A program made the translations under genes and the position numbers. Below, in pieces: positions 19,433-28,950 of a stretch of 64,000 nt of DNA. The DNA is taken from positions 62,001 to 126,000 of the forward strand of contig JAAFAI010000001.1 in the NCBI GenBank assembly GCA_018222405.1, read 5' to 3'. Under the pieces are notes generated by a model. It was given only the letters and a program-made list of their open reading frames with translations. It had not been told where the DNA came from and made no database searches. The stretch comes from Gammaproteobacteria bacterium. Its GTDB lineage: Bacteria > Pseudomonadota > Gammaproteobacteria > Enterobacterales > Alteromonadaceae. Within the stretch, counting starts at the first letter, position 1. Each line of letters opens with the position of its first letter.

Positions 19433-20967
19433 CTGTTACCGATCACGAATACCTGAAAAAAATCCTGCTGGCGCCGGTTTATGATGTGGCGGTTAACAGT
19501 GATTTGGTATTGTTATCGCGCTTAACCGCCGAGCTTGGCAACGACGTATTCTTAAAGCGTGAAGACCAGCAACCGGTTAAGTCTTTTAAACTGCGCGGTG
19601 CCTATAATCGCATCGCCAGTCTGTCGCCACAGCAGTTAGAGGCTGGCGTTATCGCCGCCTCTGCCGGTAACCACGCCCAGGGCGTGGCTTACAGCGCCAA
19701 TATGAAAGGCATTAACGCCACTATCGTGATGCCGGAAACCACACCGGACATTAAAATAGAAGCGGTGCGCCGGTTTGGCGGCCAGCATGCTAACGTTGTG
19801 CTGCACGGCACCAACTTCGACACCGCCAGTGCCCATGCGCGGGCGCTGAGTGCGGAGTATGGTTACACGCTGATCCCGCCTTTTGATGATCCGGATGTGA
19901 TTGCCGGTCAGGGCACCATTGCCCGCGAATTATTAGAGCAGAATCCTAACCTGGATATGCTGTTTATTGCTGTGGGCGGCGGTGGTTTAGCGGCGGGTAT
20001 CTCGGTATACCTCAAGCAGTTAAAGCCTGAGATAAAGATTATTGCGGTGGAGTCGGAAGAGTCCGCCTGTTTTGCGGCGGCTAAACAAGCGGGAGAACCC
20101 ACCAGCTTAAGCTCAGTGGGCATTTTTGCCGACGGTGTGGCGGTTAAACTGATGGGCAGTGAGACCTTCCGCCTGTGTAATCAGTATGTCGATGAGATCA
20201 TGACGGTCACTAACGACGAAATCTGTGGTGCCATTAAAGACATTTTCGACGATACCCGTGTGATCGCCGAGCCTGCCGGTGCGATGTCGGTAGCAGCGAT
20301 CCGCAAATACGTAAAACAAAACAACATTCAGGGCAAAAAGCTGGGCGGTATATTGTGTGGCTCAAACACCAATTTCCATACCCTGCGTTATGTGTCTGAA
20401 CGTTGTGAGCTGGGTGAGCAAAAGGAAGCGGTCTTTGCGGTTAAGATCCCTGAGCGTCAGGGTGCTTTTAAACAGTTTTGCGAATGCCTGGGTGGCCGCA
20501 CGATCACCGAGTTTAATTACCGCTATGCCTCGCAGACCGAAGCGCACATCTTTGTGGGCATTAAACTGCGCGGTGGCAAAGCCGAATTTGAAGCCCTAAC
20601 CGCAGAGTTAGGTGACAAAGGCTACGAATGTTTTGATCTGTCTGATAACGAATTAGCCAAACTGCACGTGCGCCATATGGTGGGTGGTCGTCCGCCAACT
20701 ATTCTTAACGAAGTGGTATTCAGCTTTGAATTTCCTGAGTACCCGGGCGCTTTGCTTAACTTCCTGAACACCCTGGGTGAACGCTGGAACATTACCTTGT
20801 TTCATTATCGTAACCACGGGGCGGCAGAAGGTCTGGTGCTGGCAGGGTTTGATATTCCGCCAGAAAGCCGCGAAGCCTTTGATGAGCACGTTACTGCGCT
20901 CAACTATTCCTGTCAGGATGTTACCGATAATCCGGCTTACCGGTTCTTTTTATCAGAACCAAAGTAA
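19429..20967 (+). CDS. ilvA: Biosynthetic threonine deaminase
   Basis: A 512-residue PLP enzyme converting threonine to 2-oxobutanoate, the committed step to isoleucine. The PLP lysine is K54 in SFKLRGAYN. The glycine loop VGGGGLAAG binds the cofactor phosphate. Two C-terminal ACT-like regulatory domains (about residues 325-505) indicate the biosynthetic, isoleucine-inhibited form. Last gene of the operon, followed by a strong terminator. Confidence 0.97.
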   Translation: MTVTDHEYLKKILLAPVYDVAVNSDLVLLSRLTAELGNDVFLKREDQQPVKSFKLRGAYNRIASLSPQQLEAGVIAASAGNHAQGVAYSANMKGINATIVMPETTPDIKIEAVRRFGGQHANVVLHGTNFDTASAHARALSAEYGYTLIPPFDDPDVIAGQGTIARELLEQNPNLDMLFIAVGGGGLAAGISVYLKQLKPEIKIIAVESEESACFAAAKQAGEPTSLSSVGIFADGVAVKLMGSETFRLCNQYVDEIMTVTNDEICGAIKDIFDDTRVIAEPAGAMSVAAIRKYVKQNNIQGKKLGGILCGSNTNFHTLRYVSERCELGEQKEAVFAVKIPERQGAFKQFCECLGGRTITEFNYRYASQTEAHIFVGIKLRGGKAEFEALTAELGDKGYECFDLSDNELAKLHVRHMVGGRPPTILNEVVFSFEFPEYPGALLNFLNTLGERWNITLFHYRNHGAAEGLVLAGFDIPPESREAFDEHVTALNYSCQDVTDNPAYRFFLSEPK

Positions 20968-20985
20968 CTCCGATACAAACTTAAG

Positions 20986-21012
20986 TACCCGGCACCAGCC
21001 GGGTATTTTTTT
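20986..21012 (+). terminator. Rho-independent terminator of ilvEDA
   Basis: TACCCGGC (20986-20993) pairs with GCCGGGTA (20998-21005) over a 4-base loop, followed by seven T residues. Confidence 0.92.
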
Positions 21013-21100
21013 GTTTTGCACATTCGGGGTGATTAAAAAATAGCCTGAAAACACAACGCGCACTATACTTATCAGACATTATGTTCATAGGGAGTGTGAC

Positions 21101-21469
21101 ATGTTTAATCCTTTTTCTTTTCCACCCTTTGCCTGGAAGATGCCGTTAAGCGGTGATGTAAAGGATATTTCACCGGTGACAAGTTGGTTCTCCCCCCAGT
21201 ACGAATTCAATATCGCCGGTAATGCGGCCCTTGAGAAGCAGGTGATCACGAAAGTGGCCAGCTACGGTAAGCAATTGGGTAAACTTACCAATGCCGTACT
21301 GGAAATCGCCGATGGCGAACCCGGAGAAGCGGTAGAATCACTCAGAGCAATGGCTAAGGAAATCGAAGAATTAAAGAACAAAACCTTGGTTGAAAGCATT
21401 GAAGCGGACTTAGCTAAATTAAAGGTTCAGGATAAAGCGGCCTACGAAGCATTGATAAAACGTCTCTAG
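21101..21469 (+). CDS. Hypothetical helical protein with aromatic/proline N-terminus (122 aa)
   Basis: A ribosome site AGGGAG lies 7 bases before the ATG. The product begins with a Phe/Pro-rich stretch (MFNPFSFPPFAWKMP) and is mainly amphipathic helix after residue 40, with a coiled-coil-like C-terminus (EIEELKNKTLVESIEADLAKLK). No signal peptide. It loosely recalls phasin-like granule proteins, but no family is recognised. It is monocistronic and convergent with the TolB-like gene at 21487. A short frame at 60528 has a similar N-terminus. Confidence 0.7.
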   Translation: MFNPFSFPPFAWKMPLSGDVKDISPVTSWFSPQYEFNIAGNAALEKQVITKVASYGKQLGKLTNAVLEIADGEPGEAVESLRAMAKEIEELKNKTLVESIEADLAKLKVQDKAAYEALIKRL

Positions 21470-21486
21470 CATCGGTGTTCTTAAAG

Positions 21487-23616
21487 CTAGTGCAAACCCA
21501 GTTCTTCACGTAGTTTGGTTTGTTCCTGCTCTATAGAGCTTAGTAGTTGCTGCACTACAGGTTGGTCTGCGATGTCTTTATACAGGTAGCGTGTTGGTTC
21601 AAGATACCACCAGGCTAATTCGGATCTGTCCGGGTAGTTATTCAGTATTCGCTCTGCGATAGCAAACTGCCTGGATGTCAGATTCAGCAAAAGTTCGTAA
21701 ACTGATAGCCGATAAAATACATACTCTCGCGGATACAGGTTTTTATATTCTTCCAGTCGTCGCAAAGCCTTGTTGGCGATTGAGGTTGCTTTTTGGTGTT
21801 CACCCAACTTATCTAAGATCGCTACATAACTGGATAAATTATTTAATTGTTCAATTGAAACGTCAGGCGGTGTAAGCCCTGCGATGCGTTGGCGAAATTG
21901 AGCCAGTTGTTCCTGTTTTTGCGCCATATCAAAAAGCACAAGTGCATCGTCTGCATAAATAGAAAAATGAGTATTATGCACCAATGCTTGCCACAGTTCA
22001 TCCCAGCTTTTTTCAGGTAGTGCAATGTCAGTAAAGTAGCTGGTGGTGTATGTATAGGCTGCCCAAAATCCCCGGCTGGATAAATCAATATCGTCAAGCA
22101 CCGCCTTGCTGTCATTAGTTGCGCCGAGTAACTGAAGGTAATAATAGTACCAAAACGCATTTCGCTGATTTGGATTTTCACGGTAACTTTTCTCTACTCT
22201 TATATAATATTGTAGAAGATCAACGAACTCTATATATCGCTCAACATTGTCCGTGGTAACAGTGGACTTATAACGCTCAGCCTCCTCAGGCGAGTGACAG
22301 GCCTGTATAAAATAGCGTAAGGCGTTTTTGTCTTTGTCTTCCAGGCCTTCAAGTTCCAGACTGTTATAAAAGCTATCAAGCTCTTCGCAAGGCGTTTTTT
22401 TCACTATCAGGTTAATAAAATATGCATGAATAAAATTGAAATCATAAGGGTAAGCGCGGATCGCTTTTTGATAAATTTTTATTGCCTTATCAGTCAATTG
22501 TGAATAGTCATCGTAAATTACAGCAAGTGTGTATAAAGCGTCACGGTTGAGCGGGTCCAGTTCCAATGCAGCCTCAGCTAACGCAATAGTTTCTGCTTCA
22601 TTCAGACTTACATTTTCAGTTATTGATATTTCCGCCGTGGCAACATAGGCGCTTAGGCCCAGAATTGCAGAGATATCGGGATACTTTGCTAGCAAAGGAT
22701 TCAATATACGCTTGGCCTGATTAATAGAATCTGTGGTGAGCTTATGTGTTAGTGCCCTCGCTCTGACGAGCTGCTCCACTTCTACATAGGTTAATTGGTT
22801 CAATGCCGCCGTATAACGGTCATTTTGGTGTACCACATTCAGTTTTAACGCTGCCGCTACCTGATCGCTAACCTCTTCCTGTAGAGCAAATACATTTTCT
22901 AACTGGCGATCGAAATTGTCGGAAAATAGATGCGCGCCGGTGGCGGCATCAATCAGTTGTACGGTAATGCGCAGGTTATTCTGGCTTTTACGCACACTGC
23001 CTTCGATGATGTAATCCGCGCCTAATTCTTCAGCGATGACTTTAAGATCTTTTTGTACGCCTTTGTAGGCAAAGCTGGAGGTACGGCCAAGCACATTGAG
23101 TTCAGGAATACGCACCAAAGTATTGAGGAGTTCCTCAGTTAAGCCATCCACAAAGATTTCCTGATCCGGCTCGGTGCTTAAATTTAAAAAGGGTAAAACT
23201 GCGAGGGTTTTTACCGATTTTGCTTCTTCAACATCGACGGCTGCTGCTGTTTCTATAACTGTGGGTGCCGAGGAGAGCCAAAGTTTGTCTACTGCCACAT
23301 ACACCACCAGCACAACAATCAGCGCCACCAGTATATGGTTAATCTTATGGCCGGTTTGTTTGGCGATGGAATCATCCTTACTGACTTCACTGGTTGCTTT
23401 AATACCTTCGGGAGTGAGCTCAAAGGCCCAGGCAAAAATACATACGATGGGGAAACCGATGATCATTGCAACAGTGACGTAGGTGCCGAATACTTTTGGC
23501 AGATTAAGGTAGGGAGAGACCACAGCAACTACCTGAAGAATTAACCACGCGGTGACCAAATATACGCTGGCGACTTTTACAACATTGCGGCGTTTCAACT
23601 CCGTGATAAAAGACAT
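21487..23616 (-). CDS. Membrane protein with TolB-like N-terminal and TPR domains
   Basis: About 709 residues. A short cytoplasmic start (MSFITELKRRNVVKVASVYL) leads into two hydrophobic helices and a third near residue 110. A TolB-like amino-terminal domain follows (LAVLPFLNLSTEPDQEIFVDGLTEELLNTL to about residue 260), then a long TPR-like helical region. Proteins of this layout often form the output part of adenylate-cyclase-like or winged-helix sensors in Alteromonadales; here no cyclase or DNA-binding domain is fused. ATG 23616 is chosen because AGGA lies 5 bases upstream; 23643 has no ribosome site. Monocistronic; partner and signal unknown. Confidence 0.78.
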   Translation of the reverse strand: MSFITELKRRNVVKVASVYLVTAWLILQVVAVVSPYLNLPKVFGTYVTVAMIIGFPIVCIFAWAFELTPEGIKATSEVSKDDSIAKQTGHKINHILVALIVVLVVYVAVDKLWLSSAPTVIETAAAVDVEEAKSVKTLAVLPFLNLSTEPDQEIFVDGLTEELLNTLVRIPELNVLGRTSSFAYKGVQKDLKVIAEELGADYIIEGSVRKSQNNLRITVQLIDAATGAHLFSDNFDRQLENVFALQEEVSDQVAAALKLNVVHQNDRYTAALNQLTYVEVEQLVRARALTHKLTTDSINQAKRILNPLLAKYPDISAILGLSAYVATAEISITENVSLNEAETIALAEAALELDPLNRDALYTLAVIYDDYSQLTDKAIKIYQKAIRAYPYDFNFIHAYFINLIVKKTPCEELDSFYNSLELEGLEDKDKNALRYFIQACHSPEEAERYKSTVTTDNVERYIEFVDLLQYYIRVEKSYRENPNQRNAFWYYYYLQLLGATNDSKAVLDDIDLSSRGFWAAYTYTTSYFTDIALPEKSWDELWQALVHNTHFSIYADDALVLFDMAQKQEQLAQFRQRIAGLTPPDVSIEQLNNLSSYVAILDKLGEHQKATSIANKALRRLEEYKNLYPREYVFYRLSVYELLLNLTSRQFAIAERILNNYPDRSELAWWYLEPTRYLYKDIADQPVVQQLLSSIEQEQTKLREELGLH

Positions 23617-23873
23617 GGACATCCTGTTGTGGTTAAAAAGCATCCAATCTCAACGTTATCCTACATTACAGGGTATTGCAAAGCAGTAAATGGCTCCGGA
23701 TGGTTTTACTGCCCGAGCTGATATTCCTGTTAACCGAGCTATAAACAGACTCATTGCAAGTCATACCGTTTAATAATCATAAAAACAAATCAAACTAATC
23801 AGTTTTAATTATTTTTATATTTTTGTATGGGCGGCCATACTCTGTTTATCGATGAAACGGAGAGGAAAATCTG

Positions 23874-24017
23874 ATGCAGCGAATTATTAATCACCTGCTA
23901 AATCGCAAACCCACCACCAATGCTGAGCAATCTCAACGCGACTGTAATTTTCGCGATAACTATTACGGTGATCAGCTATGCAGAGAGTTTGTAACAGAAC
24001 AGGCGCCTAAGGCTTAA
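23874..24017 (+). CDS. Small basic/polar protein (47 aa)
   Basis: An ATG at 23874 follows GAGAGGA with 8 bases spacing, and the frame closes at 24017. The product is soluble, rich in Asn, Gln and Arg, with two cysteines (DCNFRDNYYGDQLC). No family is recognised. It is 12 bases upstream of the next gene, which has its own excellent ribosome site, so the two form a small operon. The 257 bp upstream hold only an AT-rich, promoter-like stretch around 23790-23830. Confidence 0.55.
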   Translation: MQRIINHLLNRKPTTNAEQSQRDCNFRDNYYGDQLCREFVTEQAPKA

Positions 24018-24029
24018 CAGGAGGCGATT

Positions 24030-24278
24030 ATGTTACTGTTATTACTTACTGCCACGCTGTGCTGCATTCCACTGTGCTTATCGGTGTCGTTAACCAGTAA
24101 AACCCGGTCGCAACTCTATCAGGATGCGGCCCGGCAGGGTGACGTTGCTATGCTCAGATACTTTCGCTACACCGGTAATGATATAGCGCTGCAGGCGCAT
24201 GAAAGAAAGGCGGCGATATCGACCGCCAGACAGCACAACCATCAACAGGTGCTGGAGTTTCTTAATCAGTCTGACTGA
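24030..24278 (+). CDS. Short membrane-anchored ankyrin-like protein (82 aa)
   Basis: An AGGAGG ribosome site lies 5 bases before the ATG. A hydrophobic N-terminal segment (residues 1-20) precedes about one and a half ankyrin-like helical repeats: LYQDAARQGDVAMLRYFRYTG, then a conserved-looking A-repeat ending HNHQQVLEFL. The size is too small for a full ankyrin solenoid, so it may be a degenerate or minimal adaptor. It ends with a terminator at 24333. Confidence 0.6.
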   Translation: MLLLLLTATLCCIPLCLSVSLTSKTRSQLYQDAARQGDVAMLRYFRYTGNDIALQAHERKAAISTARQHNHQQVLEFLNQSD

Positions 24279-24332
24279 TAGTTGTTAACGATTTAATTGT
24301 GTTATCCCAACCCTTGCTTGCCCTTTAAGCTA

Positions 24333-24360
24333 TGGCGGGAAGTTTCCCCCGCCACTTTTT
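24333..24360 (+). terminator. Terminator after the two small genes
   Basis: TGGCGGG (24333-24339) pairs with CCCGCCA (24348-24354), the inner GGGAA/TTCCC can extend the stem, and CTTTTT follows. Confidence 0.7.
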
Positions 24361-24485
24361 CTAGTCACCCGACGAACTCCTTTACATTCATAATCTTATA
24401 TGGGATAAAAAGTATACAGAATAATATTTAAGGCGTGGTAACTACCGCTATGGCGGTGTTACGGCAGCACAGCCACGGGATCTTC

Positions 24486-25895
24486 ATGCACAAAACGCGA
24501 TTGCCTTCTCTGACTGAGATTCTCATTCTCACCCTTCTGCTGCTGGCCATTATCTTTGTGGCGGTACATCAACTTGGCCTGCCTATTCAACTGGCCTTTA
24601 TTGGCTGCTGGTTTGTAGTAATGGGCTTTGGTAAGTACCTCGGCTATCACTATCATCATTTGCAAAAAGGGGTGATTTCAGGCGTTACTCAGGGCATGGA
24701 TGCGATTATGATTTTGATCGCTGTGGGTGCCCTTATCGGTAGCTGGATGGCGGGCGGAATTGTTCCCAATATTATCTACCTGGGTCTTTCGGTTATGGAT
24801 CCAGCGCTGTTTCTGCCGGCTGCGTTTATTATTTGTGCCATTACCTCACTGGCAACCGGTACCTCGTTCGGTACGGCTGGCACTGCTGGCATAGCCATGA
24901 TGGGCATTGGTGCCGGCTTTGATTTACCGCCGGCGCTGGTGGCGGGAGCTGCTATATCCGGGGCTTATGTAGGCGATAAGCTCTCGCCGCTATCTGATAC
25001 CACGGTGATGACAGCTTCCATGTGTCAGGTAAACCTTATTGCGCACATTAAATCCATGCTGTATGTCAGTGTGCCTGCCTGCATCATTGCCTGTATTGCA
25101 TTTTTGCTGGTCGGCCTTGGGTTTGATCATGAGGGTGGTACGGGTACCGCTCAACAGGTCATGGATGCCATCGCCATGCATTACACCATTGGCTGGTTTA
25201 TGTTATTGCCTGCTCTGATTGTGATTGGCTTGCTGATGATGCGCCTGCCCTCGTTTCCGGTGATTTGCTTTGGCGCCATATTGGGGGTGGTCTGGGCCAT
25301 GATGTTTGAACAGGCTTCTTTAGTCAGCGCTTTCGACAGTCTGTATAACGGCAATTTTATTGACACTGACGTAGAGTTTTTGCAAATCCTGCTGAACCGG
25401 GGCGGTATCACCTCGATGCTATCGGTGATCCTGCTGGTTATTCTGGCCCTGGGGTTGGGTGGGCTGATGGAATCTATAGGTGTGCTCACAGCGGTATGTA
25501 ATGCCCTGCAACACTGGGCTACCACTACGGGCAGGTTGGGGCTTTCCACTATGCTAAGCGGCGTATTAGGCAATGCGCTAGGCGGTGCAGCTTATGTATC
25601 GATAATGACCGCCAGTACCATTACATCGCGTAATTACGAACAGATGGGCATTGACAAAAGAGTACTGTCACGCAACGTAGAATCTGGCGGAACGGTAACT
25701 ACCCCTATGATCCCCTGGACCGACGGCGGTATTTTTATGGCCACTACGCTAGGGGTAAGTACACTGAATTACCTGCCGTTTTTGTGGTACCACTGGCTCG
25801 TACTCGGCATCGCGCTGTTATACAGTTATGCTGGCTGGTATCACTTTGCGCCGGTCACCCCGGTTGCGGCCCAGCCGGTTAATGAAGCAGGCTAA
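24486..25895 (+). CDS. nhaC: NhaC-family Na+/H+ antiporter
   Basis: A 469-residue protein with about eleven hydrophobic helices. Family features include the GTAGTAGIAMMGIGAGF glycine-rich segment and GAYVGDKLSPLSDTTVM, in which the acidic and Ser/Thr residues are conserved in NhaC. A second similar segment is ESGGTVTTPMIPWTDGG. It exchanges Na+ for H+ (in relatives also organic-acid pairs) in the inner membrane. The frame is open from a GTG at 24435; ATG 24486 is chosen because it begins close to TM1 and has a weak CGGGA site, and the upstream GTG is possible. It is flanked by an AraC gene. Confidence 0.87.
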   Translation: MHKTRLPSLTEILILTLLLLAIIFVAVHQLGLPIQLAFIGCWFVVMGFGKYLGYHYHHLQKGVISGVTQGMDAIMILIAVGALIGSWMAGGIVPNIIYLGLSVMDPALFLPAAFIICAITSLATGTSFGTAGTAGIAMMGIGAGFDLPPALVAGAAISGAYVGDKLSPLSDTTVMTASMCQVNLIAHIKSMLYVSVPACIIACIAFLLVGLGFDHEGGTGTAQQVMDAIAMHYTIGWFMLLPALIVIGLLMMRLPSFPVICFGAILGVVWAMMFEQASLVSAFDSLYNGNFIDTDVEFLQILLNRGGITSMLSVILLVILALGLGGLMESIGVLTAVCNALQHWATTTGRLGLSTMLSGVLGNALGGAAYVSIMTASTITSRNYEQMGIDKRVLSRNVESGGTVTTPMIPWTDGGIFMATTLGVSTLNYLPFLWYHWLVLGIALLYSYAGWYHFAPVTPVAAQPVNEAG

Positions 25896-25958
25896 AACTG
25901 GTTCATTATACGCAGGTAGGTTACTATTTGAGCGTTCTGATTGGCATGGCGTTTAAGT

Positions 25959-26756
25959 ATGCAAACCCCACAGTATGACCACATTATCCCGGCCGCATCC
26001 TTTGCTGGAACGGGCGTACAGATAGCGCCTGTCAGGCCCAACCTGCGGCGTTGGGTGCAATGTTTATGGGTGGCGTTTGAAACAAACCGCAATGAAACGT
26101 TTCATCATGAAAAGCTGTATCCGGATGCCGGTAGCAGCCTGACTTTCGAAATTAGCCCTCGCGGCGCACAAGCTGCGTTTTTTTACCATGCTTCGGTTTG
26201 TACCCAACGATGGGATTTACATAAACGCTTTATCAGTGTCAGGCTCCGGGCAGGTGCAGGCGCTGCACTGTTTGGTATCAGGGTGGAATCAACCGGTAAT
26301 CAAAAGCTTTCTATACCCATGACCAGCGCACTGGCGCGGTTACTCAGTCAACTGCCAGAGGCATCGGCTGCCGTGCAGCTAAGGTTAATTGAAGGCTGGT
26401 TGGAGGGGCTCTGCAAACTGGCAGGTAACGCCCTTGATAAATGGTCAAAACTGTTAACAATCGCATTTACCAGCTTAACCCCACCACAACAACTGGCAGC
26501 ACAGCAGGGGTTGAGCCGGCGGACACTGGAGCGCCAGTTGCGCAATCGTTTTGGGTTTTCACCTAATCAGTTGTATGGTTTTGCGCAAATAAGACATGCC
26601 CGCACGCAACTCATTACAACCCAGGCCGAACTGAGTGACATTGCGTTGCGCTGTGGTTTTTACGATCAGGCGCACTTTACCAATAGTTTTCATGAACGGG
26701 CACTGGAAACCCCCGGGCAATATCGCACACGGAAGTTGTCGCAAATCTCCAATTAA
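25959..26756 (+). CDS. AraC-family transcriptional regulator
   Basis: About 265 residues. The N-terminal domain resembles the DUF6597-like sensor of AraC proteins, and the C-terminus holds a single HTH_18 domain (LSRRTLERQLRNRFGFSPNQLYGFAQIRHAR, then DIALRCGFYDQAHFTNSFHE). The ATG at 25959 is preferred over a TTG at 25941. It lies 50 bases upstream of an AhpD-like gene in the same direction, which it probably controls. A 14-bp perfect palindrome, ATGAAACGTTTCAT, lies inside its coding sequence at 26092-26105. Confidence 0.85.
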   Translation: MQTPQYDHIIPAASFAGTGVQIAPVRPNLRRWVQCLWVAFETNRNETFHHEKLYPDAGSSLTFEISPRGAQAAFFYHASVCTQRWDLHKRFISVRLRAGAGAALFGIRVESTGNQKLSIPMTSALARLLSQLPEASAAVQLRLIEGWLEGLCKLAGNALDKWSKLLTIAFTSLTPPQQLAAQQGLSRRTLERQLRNRFGFSPNQLYGFAQIRHARTQLITTQAELSDIALRCGFYDQAHFTNSFHERALETPGQYRTRKLSQISN

Positions 26757-26806
26757 TTCATCTGACAACGGCATACATTCTTCATTCGTAACTTGAGGAG
26801 AATGTT

Positions 26807-27271
26807 ATGCAACATCGAATTACACAATCCACGGTCTATCAACAATGCCCGCGACTGGTAACTCACCTGATGGGGCTTGCCGAGCTTCCCGTAAGCTCGT
26901 CATTATCACCCTCATTGCTGCACCTGGTTAAATTGCGCGCTTCACAGTTAAACCGCTGTGGCTTTTGTCAGAAAATGCATGCTGATGAAGCCCGCCATGA
27001 TGGTGAATCTCAGGGGCGGCTGGATGTACTATCTGCCTGGCGTGAGCTTAATTGTTTTACGACCAGGGAACGGGCCGCACTGGCCTGGACAGAGGCATTA
27101 ACCCTTATCAGTAACGATGGCGTTAGTGATGCTGTGTATCAATCTGCAGCAGATGAGTTTGGCGCAGCAGACCTCATCGAACTGACTACGGTGATCCTGC
27201 AAATCAATAGCTGGAACCGGCTATCGGTGAGTCTGCAGTTTCAACCTGACGTCAAAGAGGGGGAGGCATAA
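26807..27271 (+). CDS. AhpD-like carboxymuconolactone decarboxylase family protein
   Basis: The 154-residue product has the redox CxxC motif and downstream histidine of the AhpD-type alkylhydroperoxidase core (CGFCQKMHADEAR). The typical helical sequence WTEALTLI...ELTTVILQINSWNRLSV follows. It probably reduces peroxides or handles small carbonyl compounds using the CxxC pair. A GAGGAGA ribosome site is present. It overlaps the next gene by one base (TAATG). Regulation by the upstream AraC gene is inferred from order. Confidence 0.88.
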   Translation: MQHRITQSTVYQQCPRLVTHLMGLAELPVSSSLSPSLLHLVKLRASQLNRCGFCQKMHADEARHDGESQGRLDVLSAWRELNCFTTRERAALAWTEALTLISNDGVSDAVYQSAADEFGAADLIELTTVILQINSWNRLSVSLQFQPDVKEGEA

Positions 27272-27462
27272 TGCCATTGAATATGATTAAACGTGCCCGA
27301 CAAAATACTCTGGGCGTGACGGCCAGCTTATGTTTTTTCTTTGGTAGTACCTTGTTTCTGCCCGTTTTCGGCGATTATGCCACCGTTGGTGTCTGGCTGT
27401 TTATGGCGGGGTCGGCGTTAATGTTTGCAGATTTACTGGGTCCAAAAAGCGCTGGTAAATAA
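27271..27462 (+). CDS. YrhK-like small membrane protein
   Basis: The 63-residue product has two hydrophobic helices (about 13-30 and 35-52) with the family pattern LCFFFGSTLFLP...VGVWLFMAGSALMF. Its start codon shares one base with the AhpD-like stop, so they are translationally coupled. Function unknown; it converges on the halogenase gene at 27475. Confidence 0.75.
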   Translation: MPLNMIKRARQNTLGVTASLCFFFGSTLFLPVFGDYATVGVWLFMAGSALMFADLLGPKSAGK

Positions 27463-27474
27463 AGACTGTCAGCA

Positions 27475-28944
27475 CTATTTCATGGTGGCAATATAACGTT
27501 GATGGTCAGGCATAGTGGCCACCGTTCGTTGAATTGTGCCGCTAACATGGCTGAGAAAATCCGCCAGCTCTGCTTGCTCCATGGTATCTGCAAACGGGTG
27601 ATAGCGCTCGGGCATAAGCCCCTGCCCGAGCATAACCTGTTGCCAGGAATCTTCAAACAAGGCCTTACCCGGGTGAAACACACTGCCTGTTTGCTTAAAC
27701 AGGTCGATTTTTTGCTGCAGTGAATCCGGTATCGGCATGCTTTGGCAGTGGCGCCAGAATGCGCTGTCGTTACGCTGGGTTACGCAATAATGCAGGATCA
27801 GAAAATCGCGAATGTGCGCAAGTTCAGTTGTGCATTGTTGATTATATTCATCCACTGCGCTGGGCAGGATCTGCTTGTGAGGGAACAGGCGGATGAGTTT
27901 AATTATGCCCTGTTGAATAAGGTGAATGCTGGTAGATTCCAGCGGCTCTAAAAAGCCACTTGCCAGTCCCAGTGCTACACAGTTTTTATGCCATTGTTTG
28001 CGCCGTCTGCCGGGCGTAAAACGAATGAAGCGTGGAGCATGCAAGGCCTCACCACTTACCGAGCCTGTTAATGTGGTGCTGGCTGCATCATCACTCATGT
28101 ACCGACTGCTATAAATCAAGCCGTTACCCATTCGCTCCCTAAGCGGAATGCGCCACTGCCAGCCAGCAGGGTGAGCGATGCTGCGGGTGAAAGGCGCTAA
28201 CTCACCAATGCGCTCAGATTGCATCGCCACTGCGCGGTCGCAGAGCAGCCAGTGCGACCAGTCTTCAAAACCAACGCGCAGTGTTTGTTCTATCAGTAAG
28301 GCCCGAAAGCCAGTGCAGTCGATAAATAAATCACCTGATATCCTCTGACCATCGGCCAGGGTGATATTATCGATAAAGCCGTTATCAGCATCAGTAGTAA
28401 TAGCGCTGATGGTTCCATCGATGCGTGTGATACCTGCCTGTTCTGCGATGTCCCGTAAAAACAGTGCATAGCGGGAAGCATCCAGATGGTAGGCGTAGTT
28501 AAGGCCATTGTTCGGTAAATGGGCAAACTTGCCGGCTCTGGCGGCCACACTTTCCAGGCAGTAATCACCAAATTCAGCGGCGATGCCCAACTGACGCCCG
28601 CGTAACCAGAAATGCTGAAAGTCACAGGCAAAGCTTGTTTGCCCGGTTTGTCCGAAAGCATGCAGGTACTGATGCTGCTGCTCTCGCCAATGTTCAAACT
28701 GGATACCCAGTTTAAAGGTTGCCTGGGTTGCAGCCATAAACTGGCGTTCATCAATGCCGAGCAGTTTATGAAAATAAGCCAGAGTGGGAATAGTCGCCTC
28801 TCCAACCCCCACCGTGCCTATTTCGCTGCTCTCAATAAGGGTTACATCAACCTGACCAGGCAATAATCGGGTAAAAGCTGCCGCCGCCATCCACCCTGCA
28901 GTACCACCCCCGGCTATCACCACCCGCTGCTTTGATTGCATCAT
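27475..28944 (-). CDS. Flavin-dependent tryptophan-halogenase homologue, copy 1
   Basis: The 489-residue product has the FAD motif GGGTAGW (12-18), K78 at the place of the catalytic lysine of PrnA/RebH, the GWQWRIP motif at 261-267 and E336 in the FLEPLEST loop that holds the halide and catalytic glutamate. All family features are therefore intact. The enzyme uses FADH2, O2 and halide to form hypohalous acid; the substrate is unknown and free tryptophan is unlikely to be certain. It follows a second halogenase gene by 6 bases in one operon. It is more like copy 3 (38788) than copy 2, sharing a 29-base identical stretch of DNA. Confidence 0.92.
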   Translation of the reverse strand: MMQSKQRVVIAGGGTAGWMAAAAFTRLLPGQVDVTLIESSEIGTVGVGEATIPTLAYFHKLLGIDERQFMAATQATFKLGIQFEHWREQQHQYLHAFGQTGQTSFACDFQHFWLRGRQLGIAAEFGDYCLESVAARAGKFAHLPNNGLNYAYHLDASRYALFLRDIAEQAGITRIDGTISAITTDADNGFIDNITLADGQRISGDLFIDCTGFRALLIEQTLRVGFEDWSHWLLCDRAVAMQSERIGELAPFTRSIAHPAGWQWRIPLRERMGNGLIYSSRYMSDDAASTTLTGSVSGEALHAPRFIRFTPGRRRKQWHKNCVALGLASGFLEPLESTSIHLIQQGIIKLIRLFPHKQILPSAVDEYNQQCTTELAHIRDFLILHYCVTQRNDSAFWRHCQSMPIPDSLQQKIDLFKQTGSVFHPGKALFEDSWQQVMLGQGLMPERYHPFADTMEQAELADFLSHVSGTIQRTVATMPDHQRYIATMK

Positions 28945-28950
28945 CGCACC

